64,000 nucleotides of DNA, taken from NCBI GenBank assembly GCA_041649995.1, contig JBAZMA010000009.1, positions 1 through 64,000 of the forward strand, read 5' to 3'. The position numbers were made by a program, and so were the translations under genes. The DNA is from JBAZMA01 sp041649995 (GTDB lineage: Bacteria; Omnitrophota; Gorgyraeia; Velamenicoccales; Velamenicoccaceae). Positions within the stretch are counted from its first letter, which is position 1. Each line of letters opens with the position of its first letter. A model generated the notes under the pieces. The model was not told the DNA's origin. It made no database searches and saw only the letters and a list, made by a program, of their open reading frames with translations. Positions 48,945 to 58,700 of this stretch are shown here, in pieces.

Positions 48945-49439
48945 TCAAACGGCCAGAAATTTCCGCAAAAGCGTTTCCTGCCTGCCCCACATCAAACGCC
49001 TCTGGGCGGGCCTCAAATCATCGTAATCCAGCAGGTGCAGAAGGCCGTGGATCGCGTAACGAAACATCTCCTCAAAAGGGCTCAGATCAAGTTCCGCGGC
49101 CCGGCGATAAGCGGTTTCCGCGGAAACCGCCACGTCGGCGAACACGAAATTTCTCCGCGCCCCCGGCCCCAAAAAATCGAAGCTCAGGACATCCGTCGTG
49201 CCTCTCTTCTTCTTAAAATCCGCATTGTATTTTTTCATGAGCCCGTCATCCACCAGCTGGATGGAAATTCTCGCGTTGGAGACACGCTCGGACTTCAGGA
49301 CAAAGACTGCCAGGCGCCTGAAAGTTTGCGGAGAAGGAAGGGGCTTTCGGGAACGACAGTTGATGTCGATGACGATCCCGCGGTCAATCCGAAACGGGGC
49401 TGTTTGAAGGGGGCTTCTAGGAGCTTTTGGTCGTTTCAC
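48945..49439 (-). CDS. ybeY: rRNA maturation endonuclease YbeY-like
   Basis: With the GTG at 49439 the protein has 164 residues. YbeY features: IVIDINCRSRKPLP at the start, ISIQLVDDGLMKKYNADFKKKRGTTDVLSFDF, VFADVAVSAETAYRRA, and the metal motif FRYAIHGLLHLLDYDDLRPA. The canonical HxxxHxxxxxH (third His after GYD) reads Asp at the last position. YbeY matures 16S rRNA 3' ends. The frame could extend to a TTG at 49520, but that would lie deep inside the HD gene. The start is uncertain. Confidence 0.85.
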   Translation of the reverse strand: MKRPKAPRSPLQTAPFRIDRGIVIDINCRSRKPLPSPQTFRRLAVFVLKSERVSNARISIQLVDDGLMKKYNADFKKKRGTTDVLSFDFLGPGARRNFVFADVAVSAETAYRRAAELDLSPFEEMFRYAIHGLLHLLDYDDLRPAQRRLMWGRQETLLRKFLAV

Positions 49440-50787
49440 CTTTGTCAACTTGAGGGTAATCAATACGGGAATGATAAAACGCTCCCAGAATATGGATAAA
49501 GATCGTGGCGATCTTCTCAAGATCCCTTAACGTCAGATCGCAGGCATCCAGTTGGCCGTCGATGAACTTGTTATTGATGACGCGGTGCACCATGTCCGAG
49601 ATCCGTTCTGCCGTGGGTTCCTCCAGGGCGCGGCAGGCGGCTTCAGCCGAATCAGCCAAAAGCACGATCGCCGCTTCTTTTGTCTGCGGTTTCGGACCGG
49701 GGTAACGATACACCTCTTCGTCCAATCCCTCTTCATCTTTGCCGGCCTCCACGGCCTTGCGGTAAAAATAAAAGACCAGGCTTGTTCCATGGTGCTGCCG
49801 GATAAACTCCACAATGGCGTTATTGAGCCTGTTCTTGCGCGCCAGCTCCACTCCCGCCTTGACATGCTCCATAATGACAAGCTTGCTCATAGACGCGTTC
49901 AGCTGGTCATGTTTGCTGGAACACTTATCCTGGTTCTCGCTGAAATATTCCGGTTTTTCAAGTTTGCCGATATCGTGATAATAAGCCCCCACCCTGGCCA
50001 AAAGCGCGTTGGCCCCGACAGCCTCCGCGCCGATCTCAGCCAGATTGCCCACCATCAGGCTGTGATGATAGGTTCCCGGGGCTTCAAAAACAAGACGTTT
50101 GAGCAAAGGGTGGTTGAAATCCGCCAACTCCAGAAGGCTGATATTGGTGACCACGCGGAACAGATACTCAAAAACAGGCAGCAGGCCCGCCACCAAAAAT
50201 GACGAAATGATGCCGTTCAAGAAAGGCGCCGTGCAGAATTTAAGGATAGGGATCGAACGCAGGCTTATGTGCTGGAAAAAAGTCAGGACAGCGACGCTCT
50301 GGATCAGGCCGACGAAGAACCCCGCAGCAATGATCCGGGATCTGCGCCGCGCCTGCCAGACATAAAGGGCCCCCATCACTCCCCCCAGGATCAGCACGCC
50401 GGAAAGATAAAGGTCCCCTCCGAAGAGCATGCCGACGAAGAAACTCAACGTCAAAGCGAAAATCAGGGAGAGTTCAAGATCACGGTAGAGCAGCCCCACG
50501 AGCATCACGATCGCCGCCACCGGAATGAAATAGGGAGACAGGAGCGTGTATTCCTTGAAGAAAACCGTGATCGCGATGCCCAGAAGCAGCAAAAGACCGA
50601 GCGGAAGAAAGCTGTATCTCTTGTCCTCGTATTTGATCCCCAGGACTTTTAAATACGCGGCCAGAAGAATGATCAAAAGAACGGAAATCAGCGGGACTCC
50701 GATCAGGGCCCCGAAAAAAAGAGAGAACAGGATTCCCGCGGAATAGACCAACGCGTCTTTAAACGCTGCGTCTTTGTGCTTTATCAT
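49417..50787 (-). CDS. PgpH-like HD-domain phosphohydrolase with 7-TM module
   Basis: From ATG 50787 it has 456 residues; the extension to 50829 overlaps phoH. About seven transmembrane helices occupy residues 10-210 (ALVYSAGILFSLFFGALIG through FLNGIISSFLVAGLLPVFEYL), then the cytosolic HD domain. That domain has FEAPGTYHHSLMVGNLAEIGAEAVGANALLARVGAYYHDIGKLEKPEYFSENQ, VMEHVKAGVELARKN and EFIRQHHGT. PgpH-type proteins hydrolyse c-di-AMP, but here the large extracellular 7TMR-HDED part is absent. It follows phoH with a 29-nt overlap. Confidence 0.85.
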   Translation of the reverse strand: MIKHKDAAFKDALVYSAGILFSLFFGALIGVPLISVLLIILLAAYLKVLGIKYEDKRYSFLPLGLLLLLGIAITVFFKEYTLLSPYFIPVAAIVMLVGLLYRDLELSLIFALTLSFFVGMLFGGDLYLSGVLILGGVMGALYVWQARRRSRIIAAGFFVGLIQSVAVLTFFQHISLRSIPILKFCTAPFLNGIISSFLVAGLLPVFEYLFRVVTNISLLELADFNHPLLKRLVFEAPGTYHHSLMVGNLAEIGAEAVGANALLARVGAYYHDIGKLEKPEYFSENQDKCSSKHDQLNASMSKLVIMEHVKAGVELARKNRLNNAIVEFIRQHHGTSLVFYFYRKAVEAGKDEEGLDEEVYRYPGPKPQTKEAAIVLLADSAEAACRALEEPTAERISDMVHRVINNKFIDGQLDACDLTLRDLEKIATIFIHILGAFYHSRIDYPQVDKGETTKSS

Positions 50788-51727
50788 AAGCCTCGATGAC
50801 CCGTTGCACGAGTTCGTGGCGCACGACATCGGCGCCCGTCAAATAACTCATTTGAATGCCTTGAATATCTCCCAGCAGATCCAGGGCCTGCAGGAGGCCG
50901 ATAGGCTTTCCCCCGGGAAGATCGCTCTGCGTGATATCTCCGGTAATGACGGCCTTGGAATCAAATCCCAGGCGCGTTAAGAACATCTTGAGCTGTTCCG
51001 GCGTGCAGTTCTGCGCCTCATCCAGGATGATGAAGGCGTCGTTAAGCGTTCGGCCCCGCATGTAGGCCAGCGGCGCCACTTCTATAATGCCCGTCTCCAG
51101 GAATTTTTCTATTTTCTCGGCCTCCATCATGTCGTACAAAGCGTCATACAAAGGCCGAAGATACGGGGAAAGTTTCTGGTGCATATCCCCGGGGAGAAAA
51201 CCGAGGCTCTCCCCCGCTTCCAACGCGGGTCTTGTCAGGATGATCCTGCGCACGCGGCCCGAATTCAGGGAGGAAACCGCCATGGCCATGGCCAGGTATG
51301 TCTTGCCCGTGCCGGCCGGCCCGATGCCGAATACGATGTCATTGCCCCTGATCGCATCCGCATAGTCCTGCTGGCCTTTTGTCTTTGGAGTGGCGACCTT
51401 TTCCTTCTTGGCCACGTCGCAAAGATCAAAAGCCATGCGGAAATCCCCGGCCTTCCAGTCTTTCTTGACCGAACTCCTGGAACGGATCAAAAGCTCCAGG
51501 CTCCTCTTGTCCGCCGAGCGGTTGGTCCGGATGAGTTGCAGGAAATTTTCGGTCACATGAACGGCCTTTTCCAGCTTTCCCTTATTGGAACCGGAAATCC
51601 TCAGGCCGTCGGGTCTCGAAGAGATCTTGACATCGTATTCCTGCTCGATCAACCGGGCGTTCTCGTCATGCAGACCGAAAAACTCCTGGACCTCTTTGGG
51701 GTTATTGATCCTGACTATCCTGAACAT
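50759..51727 (-). CDS. PhoH-family ATPase
   Basis: 322 residues. The N-terminal half includes an R3H/KH-like segment (LIEQEYDVKISSRPDGLRISGSNK). The RecA-like ATPase is AIRGNDIVFGIGPAGTGKTYLAMAMAV (Walker A), RRIILTRPALEAGESLGFLPGDMHQKLSPYLRPLYDAL, FIILDEAQNCTPEQLKMFLTRLGFDSKAVITGDITQSDLP (Walker B and sensor). PhoH proteins are ATP-dependent RNA-associated enzymes found beside YbeY in many bacteria, as here. Confidence 0.92.
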   Translation of the reverse strand: MFRIVRINNPKEVQEFFGLHDENARLIEQEYDVKISSRPDGLRISGSNKGKLEKAVHVTENFLQLIRTNRSADKRSLELLIRSRSSVKKDWKAGDFRMAFDLCDVAKKEKVATPKTKGQQDYADAIRGNDIVFGIGPAGTGKTYLAMAMAVSSLNSGRVRRIILTRPALEAGESLGFLPGDMHQKLSPYLRPLYDALYDMMEAEKIEKFLETGIIEVAPLAYMRGRTLNDAFIILDEAQNCTPEQLKMFLTRLGFDSKAVITGDITQSDLPGGKPIGLLQALDLLGDIQGIQMSYLTGADVVRHELVQRVIEAYDKAQRRSV

Positions 51728-51742
51728 AAGCGTCCTTTTCTC

Positions 51743-52261
51743 TTACTCCTGCGGGATCTTGATGACCTGGCCTGCGTAAATCCTGTCCGGGCTCTTCAAG
51801 ACATCCTGATTGGCGTCGTAGATCGTCTTCCATTTCTTTGTCGTCCCGTAGAATTTCTGCGAGATCTTCTGGAGGGTATCATTGGCCTCCACTTTATAGA
51901 TCACCGGTTCTCCGGCTTCCCCGGGCCCTTCTGTGATCTCGGTCTCTTCCATCATCACATCTTCCTCCGAGGACTCCACTGGCACCAGGGTCTTTTCATA
52001 CCGGGCTTTCCGGGCCTTGGACTTTGCCGAAACAGGTTTACCCAATTCGATTTCCGTGACATAAGTCTTGCGCGTCAGTTTACGGCCCTGCTGAAGGTCC
52101 TGCGGCGCGCTGCCCGCGAAAAAGCCCGCATTGCCCTCGGAAAGATCCTGATCCACCCTGTCTTTTTCCACGGTGTACATCTGGACCCTGGAACATCCGG
52201 CCGCAGCCGTCAAAGCGAAAAACATAACCGCCATCGCCCACGAAAAAACGCCTCTTCTCAT
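51743..52261 (-). CDS. LysM-domain lipoprotein
   Basis: 172 residues with a lipoprotein signal (FSWAMAVMFFALTAAAGC, lipobox cysteine near 23). An acidic linker (VESSEEDVMMEETEITEGPGEAGEP) separates it from a C-terminal LysM: IYKVEANDTLQKISQKFYGTTKKWKTIYDANQDVLKSPDRIYAGQVIKIPQE. LysM binds peptidoglycan glycan, so this is a periplasmic anchor or stabiliser. The gene lies between phoH and aspS. Confidence 0.88.
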   Translation of the reverse strand: MRRGVFSWAMAVMFFALTAAAGCSRVQMYTVEKDRVDQDLSEGNAGFFAGSAPQDLQQGRKLTRKTYVTEIELGKPVSAKSKARKARYEKTLVPVESSEEDVMMEETEITEGPGEAGEPVIYKVEANDTLQKISQKFYGTTKKWKTIYDANQDVLKSPDRIYAGQVIKIPQE

Positions 52262-52335
52262 GACCTTATCCTCCCTGGTTTTGAAGCCTTAAAAAATGGA
52301 AACCTTATCCCTCTCAACAGCCTCTCACCGTTGCC

Positions 52336-53736
52336 CTAAACCTTGGGAACAACGGTCTTGATCCACAATTCCTTCAATTGTTTTTCCGAAACTTCCGAAG
52401 GCGCCTGCGAAAGCGGGCAAACGGCCTTTTGCGTCTTTGGAAACGCGATCAGATCGCGGATGCTTTCCGTGCCGAACACGAGAGACAGGATCCTGTCCAA
52501 TCCGAAGGCGATCCCCCCATGCGGAGGAGCGCCGTACTTAAAGGCTTCCAGCAAAAATCCGAAGCGCGCGTCGATCTCCTCGTCAGGAATACGCAGGATT
52601 TCAAATATCCGCCGCTGGAGCCCCTGATCATGGATCCTGATCGAACCGCTGGCAATCTCACTGCCGTTCAAAACGAGATCATAGGACCTTGAACGCACGC
52701 CGCTCAAATCCTGCGAAGACAAAAGGGCCATGTCTTCGGGATGCGGAGCTGTGAAGGGATGATGTTCGCTGTCCCATCGTTTTTGCTCATCGTCGTATTT
52801 GAACAGGGGAAAATCCACGACCCACAGGAATGAAAATTCCCCCGGGTCCTCCTTGTTCTGGCGCAAATCAGGCTTGTCGGAACCGTATTTTTCCATCGCC
52901 TCCCTGTAAGTAAGCCTGGGAAAGGGCGTCTTGATCTCAACGCCTTTGAGTTGTTTCAGCACCAGGGCGAACAAGGCCTCCGACAGGCTGTAAATGTCCT
53001 CCTCCTCCACAAAAGACATCTCCAAATCCAGCTGGGTAAATTCAGGCTGGCGATCGGCCCGCAGGTCCTCGTCTCGAAAACATTTGGCGATCTGGAAATA
53101 TCTGTCAAACCCCGACACCATCAAAAGCTGCTTGAACAGTTGAGGAGACTGGGGCAAAGCGAAGAATTTTCCAGGATTGACGCGGGAAGGCACGAGATAA
53201 TCCCTGGCCCCCTCAGGCGTCGATTTCGTCAAGATCGGCGTCTCAACCTCGATAAAATTCTTTTCGCTCAAGAAGCGGCGCATCGCCTGATTCATCCGGT
53301 GCCTGGCCTCCAGCAAAGACAGCATTTTGGGCCGCCTCAAATCGAGATAACGGTAAGGCAGGCGCACATCTTCCGAAAGGGACACATCGTCTTCAATCTC
53401 AAACGGAGGGGTTAATGAAGGGTTCAAAATCTGCAATTCTTTGGCGATCAGCTCGACCTCTCCGGTGGAAATGGCGGGGTTGATATTGTTTTTCGGCCTT
53501 AAATTCACCAACCCTTTGATCCGGACCGCGTACTCGGCGCGCAGTTCCATGGCCAAGGCGTGGGCTTCGGGAGAATCCTTCGGGCTGAACATCACCTGCG
53601 TGTATCCGTAACGATCCCGCAAATCGATAAAAATAAGCTTGCCGTGGTCCCTGCGATGATGCACCCATCCGCAGAGCGAAACGTCCCGGCCCGCGTGCTC
53701 TTTTGTCAATTCCCCGCATGTGTGCGTTCTCAGCAT
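52336..53736 (-). CDS. aspS: Aspartyl-tRNA synthetase without the GAD insertion
   Basis: 466 residues of bacterial-type class II AspRS. The N-terminal anticodon-binding OB domain is residues 1-110 (LCGWVHHRRDHGKLIFIDLRDRYG). Motif 2 is CFRDEDLRADRQPEFTQLDLEMSF (about 219-242) and motif 3 GGIAFGLDRILSL (about 407-419). In bacterial enzymes a GAD domain of over 100 residues follows YGSDKPDLR. Here the chain jumps directly to QNKEDPGEFSFLWVVDFPLF (about 293-312). That explains the length (usually near 590). It overlaps the hisS stop by 7 nt. Confidence 0.93.
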   Translation of the reverse strand: MLRTHTCGELTKEHAGRDVSLCGWVHHRRDHGKLIFIDLRDRYGYTQVMFSPKDSPEAHALAMELRAEYAVRIKGLVNLRPKNNINPAISTGEVELIAKELQILNPSLTPPFEIEDDVSLSEDVRLPYRYLDLRRPKMLSLLEARHRMNQAMRRFLSEKNFIEVETPILTKSTPEGARDYLVPSRVNPGKFFALPQSPQLFKQLLMVSGFDRYFQIAKCFRDEDLRADRQPEFTQLDLEMSFVEEEDIYSLSEALFALVLKQLKGVEIKTPFPRLTYREAMEKYGSDKPDLRQNKEDPGEFSFLWVVDFPLFKYDDEQKRWDSEHHPFTAPHPEDMALLSSQDLSGVRSRSYDLVLNGSEIASGSIRIHDQGLQRRIFEILRIPDEEIDARFGFLLEAFKYGAPPHGGIAFGLDRILSLVFGTESIRDLIAFPKTQKAVCPLSQAPSEVSEKQLKELWIKTVVPKV

Positions 53737-54986
53737 AATCCTTCCTTCACTTTTTCGACAAGATCCGCTAAGGGGACTTCCTGCTGCCCTCCGGCGGACA
53801 TATTCTTTAAAACCGCGGTCCCCTTATCGATCTCATTGTCGCCGAGGATCACGCAAAATTTGACTTTCCTTGCGTCCGCCCTGCGCAAAGAAGATTTCAG
53901 AGAACCCTGCGCGTAATCCATGTCCGCGCTCACGCCGGCCTCACGCAAAGCGGAAAGTATTTCCGCGGATTTGGCGGCGGCTTTTTCTCCCAGGGCAATG
54001 ACGTAACAGCCCAGATTTTCCTCAGCGCAGGGGAAGGCCTGCGCGGCCCCGGCCAGCAGCAAACGCTCTTCGCCCAGCGCGAAACCGACCGCGCCTTTTT
54101 CAGGGCCTCCCAGTTCTTCAACAAGATTGTCATACCTGCCGCCCGCCCCCAGGGCGTCCTGGGAGCCGAGGCCGGAATGCTTGATCTCAAAAACCGTGCG
54201 CGTGTAATAGTCCAATCCCCGCACCAGCAAAGGATCCATCCGGTAAGAAACACCGAAGGCAAGCAGTGATTTTCTCACCCCTTCAAAATGCGCCTGGCAA
54301 TCAGGACAAATATGGCCATGACCGATATTCAGGACCGAGACATATTCCCGGCACTGTTTATTCTTGCAATCCAGGACGCGGAAAACATTGCGGTCCATGC
54401 GGGCCTGACAATCTTCGCAAAAGGATTTCTTTTGTGCCAGCAAACGGTCTTTAAGAAGCGCGGCCAGTTTCTTTTTATCATCAAGACACCCCAGGGTGTT
54501 GACAACGACTTCAAATCCCTTCACCCCGCTCTTTGTCAGAATGTCGCAGGCCAGACGGATAATTTCGGCGTCCAGATGAGGGCTGTAGGAACCGATAGCC
54601 TCGCATCCGATGTGATGAAATTGACGCAAACGGCCCTTTTGCGGCCTCTCAGCCCGGAACATAGGGCCGATATAGAACCATTTGGCAACCGGCGTAGACT
54701 GATAAATACCGTGTTCGATATAAGAGCGGATAATGGAGGCCGTGGCTTCCGGCCTTAAGACAAAGGCGTCCGTCTCCTTTTTGATCATGAACATCTGCTT
54801 CTGGACGATATCGGAAAGATCCCCCAAAGAACGCAGAAAAAGTCCCGCTTCTTCAAGCACAGGAGTGCGGATCTCGTGAAAGGCGAAAAGCGAAAAAAGG
54901 CCTCTGGCCTGTTCTTCGATTGTCTGCCAAAGGCTTGTTTCGGGGGGTAAAATATCTTTTGTGCCCCGCGGGGATTTGAAAAGCAT
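53730..54986 (-). CDS. hisS: Histidyl-tRNA synthetase
   Basis: 418 residues: class II motifs SPRGTKDILPPETSLWQTIEEQARGLFSLFAFHEIRTPVLEE (motif 1), LRPEATASIIRSYIEHG and YIGPMFRAERPQKGRLRQFHHIGCEAIGS (motif 2). The histidine-binding signature LVRGLDYYTRTVFEI is followed by GAGGRYDNLVEELGGPEKGAVGFALGEERLLLA (motif 3). The anticodon-binding C-terminal domain follows. It is in the usual hisS-aspS order. A 12-bp palindrome precedes its ATG and no SD is seen. Confidence 0.95.
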   Translation of the reverse strand: MLFKSPRGTKDILPPETSLWQTIEEQARGLFSLFAFHEIRTPVLEEAGLFLRSLGDLSDIVQKQMFMIKKETDAFVLRPEATASIIRSYIEHGIYQSTPVAKWFYIGPMFRAERPQKGRLRQFHHIGCEAIGSYSPHLDAEIIRLACDILTKSGVKGFEVVVNTLGCLDDKKKLAALLKDRLLAQKKSFCEDCQARMDRNVFRVLDCKNKQCREYVSVLNIGHGHICPDCQAHFEGVRKSLLAFGVSYRMDPLLVRGLDYYTRTVFEIKHSGLGSQDALGAGGRYDNLVEELGGPEKGAVGFALGEERLLLAGAAQAFPCAEENLGCYVIALGEKAAAKSAEILSALREAGVSADMDYAQGSLKSSLRRADARKVKFCVILGDNEIDKGTAVLKNMSAGGQQEVPLADLVEKVKEGLC

Positions 54987-55123
54987 CGATAAGCGCTTAT
55001 TGGGTTGGAGCCGGAGGAAAACCGGCAGCCTGGAATTTTTTTATCCGGTCACGGCGCTTGAAGCCGGTGACAGGCTAAAGGCGGGACTCTTCGACCTCCC
55101 GCCTTTTTGAAAGCTCTTTAAGA
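54987..55123 (-). other. hisS leader with hairpins and ATAAGCGCTTAT palindrome
   Basis: Between cspA and hisS lie a transcription-end hairpin (55077-55107), a second hairpin GTCAC(C)GGC/GCCGTGAC (55048-55071) with a one-base bulge, and a third GCCGG/CCGGC stem. A perfect 12-bp palindrome ATAAGCGCTTAT lies at 54989-55000, just before the ATG. The T-box consensus was not found. Confidence 0.5.
55077..55107 (-). terminator. Hairpin terminator after cspA
   Basis: A perfect 10-bp stem AAAGGCGGGA/TCCCGCCTTT (55077-55086 with 55097-55106) closes a 10-nt loop 17 nt past the cspA stop. The U run is short on the minus strand and slightly longer on the plus strand. Confidence 0.6.
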
Positions 55124-55327
55124 TTATACCTTAACAACGTCCTGGGCCTGAGGACCTTTTTCCCCCTGGACGATCTCAAACTGCACCTTCTCTCCTTCTT
55201 CGAGAGATTTATATCCTTCGCTCTTGATCGCGGAAAAATGAACGAATACGTCCTGTCCGTCCTCGCATTCTATAAATCCGTATCCTTTTTGCGCGGAAAA
55301 CCACTTGACCTTACCTACCTGCGGCAT
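55124..55327 (-). CDS. cspA: Cold-shock protein (CspA family)
   Basis: 67 residues, a full cold-shock domain: VGKVKWFSAQKGYGFIECEDGQDVFVHFSAIKSEGYKSLEEGEKVQFEIVQGEKGPQAQDVVKV. The RNP1 KGYGFIE and RNP2 DVFVHFSAI nucleic-acid-binding motifs are intact. It acts as an RNA chaperone. It starts 17 nt after the HU gene stop, so HU and CspA are probably expressed together; a hairpin terminator follows. Confidence 0.95.
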   Translation of the reverse strand: MPQVGKVKWFSAQKGYGFIECEDGQDVFVHFSAIKSEGYKSLEEGEKVQFEIVQGEKGPQAQDVVKV

Positions 55328-55344
55328 AACCCTATCCCCTATCT

Positions 55345-55617
55345 TTATTTAATGAGTTTTTTCATTTCCAGACCCGACTTGAAAACAACGACTTTCCTGG
55401 CCGGAACCGGAACAACCTGCCCAGTCCTTGGATTTCGTCCGGTGCGGCTGCGTCTTTCTTTCAGCTTGAAAACGCCGAAATTGCGCAATTCCACCTTTTC
55501 ACCGCGCACAAGACTGGCGATGATATGATCAAAGGTCTTTTGCACAACCTTTTTAACATCAATCTGTTTGATACCGGTCTCGTCCGCGATCTTCAATACG
55601 ATATCTTTTTTTGTCAT
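55345..55617 (-). CDS. HU/IHF-family DNA-binding protein
   Basis: ATG 55617 with strong SD GGAGGAG gives 90 residues; the longer frame to 55647 is not needed. The fold is KKDIVLKIADETGIKQIDVKKVVQKTFDHIIASLVRGEKVELRNFGVFKLKERRSRTGRNPRTGQVVPVPARKVVVFKSGLEMKKLI. The arm RNPRTG and the FKSG end are HU/IHF signatures. It bends DNA and shapes the nucleoid. Both HU and IHF subunits are possible. Confidence 0.93.
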   Translation of the reverse strand: MTKKDIVLKIADETGIKQIDVKKVVQKTFDHIIASLVRGEKVELRNFGVFKLKERRSRTGRNPRTGQVVPVPARKVVVFKSGLEMKKLIK

Positions 55618-55687
55618 GTCTCCTCCTCCTTTCCCGAGGCGAAGCAACTCTCTGTCTCGACGATATTTAGGACTTCTAAGAGCCTAA

Positions 55688-55719
55688 GAAAACCTCAACA
55701 GCCCTGCCGCGAGGTTTTC
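55688..55719 (-). terminator. Terminator of dnaE
   Basis: A perfect 9-bp stem GAAAACCTC/GAGGTTTTC (55688-55696 with 55711-55719) around a 14-nt loop, followed on the minus strand by TTAGG, directly after the dnaE stop. Confidence 0.65.
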
Positions 55720-55742
55720 ATAAGTAAAATACCATGAAAGAG

Positions 55743-58700
55743 TTACATCGTCAACTGGAATCTTTCGCTCCCCAGAAGCCCCTCAATCTCGTTAAAAAGC
55801 TCCGCTCTGGGCTGAACGAACAGGTCTCTGGCGATCAGGACCTTGAGCTTCCTGGAATTGTCCGTATCCAGATGCAGATAGACGGGAATGCTCCCCGGAG
55901 AAAGGGAAAGTTTTTCCTTTAAAGACTGGAGAATATTTTCTTTAAGACCGGATAAATCGATAGTTATGGAAGAAATAGCCCGATAGGCCTCATCGATAGG
56001 AGCCACATCGCCGGCCAGGATCTTGGGAGTCTCTTCCCTCAAGCTCAACCGCCCCTTGATCATGACAACATTGCTGGCGACCAGATAGCGGGAAACCTGT
56101 TTGTAGGTATTGGGGAAAACAAGCACCTCCAGGAGGCCGGTGAGATCCTCAACGCGAAGGATGGCCATTTTTTCCCCTTTTTGCCGCGTGGTCGTGATTT
56201 TTATCTTATTGATAAGCCCCACAATGGAGATATCCTGCCCGTCCTTCATTTCCGAAAGCTTTCCGATGCAGCAGGAAGCAAAGCGAGACAGGAGATGCTC
56301 ATATCTGACCAAAGGGTGTCCGCTCACATAAAAACCCAGGATCTCCTTCTCAAAGGCCAAAAGCTGGAGTTCCGGCCATTCCTTGATGTCCGGGACCCTG
56401 ACTTCAAACCGCTTGAATCCCGCCTCTGAAGAATCGGCGTCAAAAAAAGACAATTGACCCGAAGAACGGTCCCTGTGGGCCTTGGCGGAATAATCCAGGC
56501 ATTCCTGCAGGACGCTCATCATCTGACTGCGTTTGTAGCCGAAAAAATCCATGGCGCCGCACTTGATCAGGCTTTCCAGGACTTTTCTGTTCACAAGTCT
56601 TAAATCCACGCGTTGGCAAAGGTCCTCCAGAGAAACAAAAGGCCCGCCGGACTTGCGGACGGCGACAATGGAATCAATGGCGCCCTGGCCCACATTCTTG
56701 ACAGCCAGGAGGCCGAAGCGGATATTGTTTTCGTTCTCAACCGTAAATTTGGAAAAACTTTCGTTGATGGTAGGATTCAGGACGGTCGTCCCCATCCTGT
56801 TGCATTCCTTGACGTATTCGACGACTTTATCCGTATTTTCTTTTTCGCTTGTCAGAAGCGCGGTCATGAATTCCACAGGATAGTTGGCTTTCAGGAAGGC
56901 CGTCCTGTAGGAAATAAGGGCATAGGCCGCCGAATGGCTCCTGTTGAAGCCGTAACCGGAAAAATAATCAATAAGATCAAAAACCTTGGTGGCGATCCTT
57001 TTGTCGATCCTGTTTTTGACGCATCCATCCAGGAACAACTGCCTCTGCTTGTCCATTTCCTCGGGGATCTTCTTGGCCATGGCGCGGCGCAACAAATCCG
57101 CCTGGGCCATGCTGAAACCCGCCAGGGCGGAAGCAATCTGCATGACCTGCTCCTGATAAACCATGATCCCGTAGGTGTCCTTGAGGATCGGCTCCATCTT
57201 CGGGTGATCATAGACAATGGGTTTCAGCTTGTGCTTGCGCTGAATAAAATCATCCAGCATGCCCGATCCGATGGGACCCGGCCTGTAGAGCGCCAGGAGC
57301 GCGATCAAATCCTCAAAAAGGGTCGGGTTCAGCTTGCGCAACAGGTCGCGCATTCCGGCGCTTTCCAGCTGGAAGACGCCCATGGTCTGAGCCGAAGCCA
57401 GGAGCTCAAAGGTCTTTTTGTCTTCCAGAGAAATTTCATCAATGTTGATGTCCACACTCTTTGTCCGACGGATGATCTTCAGGGCCTCGGCGATGACGGT
57501 CAGCGTGCGCAGGCCCAGAAAATCCATTTTCAGGAGGCCGATCTTTTCCAAGGCCTTCATGGAAAATCCGGATGTGACCTGGTCTTCATCCAGCTTGCAC
57601 AAAGGCATGTAGGTGTCTAAGGGTTTATCGCCGATCACGACCCCGGCGGCATGGACAGACGCGTGACGGGACAAACCTTCCAGGTCCTTGGCGGTCTCCA
57701 GCAATTTATGCACCTGAGGATCTTTTTCATAAAGACTCTTGAGTTCATCCGTCTTGAGCGCGTCCTCCAGGGTGATCCCGAGTTCCGGCGGAACGAGCTT
57801 GGCGATCCGGTCCACATCCGCGTAAGGCACGCCCATGACCCGGCCGACATCGCGGATGACCGCGCGGGCGAGCATGGTCCCGAAGGTGATGATCTGGGCG
57901 ACATTTTCCTTCCCATACTTCTGATTGACGTAATCGATGACTTCCTGCCGACGCTCGAAACAGAAATCAATATCGATATCGGGGAGCCCGACCCTTTCCG
58001 GATTCAGGAACCGTTCAAAAAGCAGGTTATAGCGCAAAGGATCAAGCTCTGTGATCCCCAAGAGATAACTGACGAGGCTGCCGGCGGCAGACCCTCTGCC
58101 GGGCCCCACGGGGATATCCCGGCTTTTGGCGTAATTGATAAAATCCCAGACGATGAGGAAATAGCTGATAAAACCCATCTGGGAAATGATCTTGACCTCG
58201 TGATCAAGCCGGTCTTTGATCTCCGGGGTCAGGCGCCCCGCGTAACGCCTGGCGAGACCCTTTGAGCAAAGGTCTTTGAGATACTCTTCGCCGGATATCC
58301 CTTCAGGGGGCGTATACTGAGGGAGGTGGGGTTTGCCGAATTCCAGCGTCAGATTGCAGCGTCCGGCGATTTCCATGGTATTTCGGATGGATTCAGGCGC
58401 GTAGGAGAAAAGCTGTTTCATTTCCTGGGGGCTTTTAAAATAAAATTCCTGGGTCTGGAAACGCATGCGATTGGGATCATCCAGGGTCGTTTGTGTCTGA
58501 ATGCACAGGAGGGCTTCGTGGGATTGCGCGCTTTTCTTGCTGAGATAATGAACGTCGTTGGTGGCGGCCAGGGGAAGGTTCAGTTCCTTTGAGATCTTCA
58601 GGAGGCCCTCGTTGGCCGCTGTCTGCTCCGGAATCAGGTTTTCCTGGATCTCCAGATAAAAATTATCCTTGCCGAAAATACAGGAGAATTCGTCCGCGGA

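Noticed and set aside
54987..55123. T-box riboswitch in front of hisS
   Set aside because: The conserved AGGGTGGNACCGCG T-box sequence is absent; the hairpins are better explained by cspA termination.
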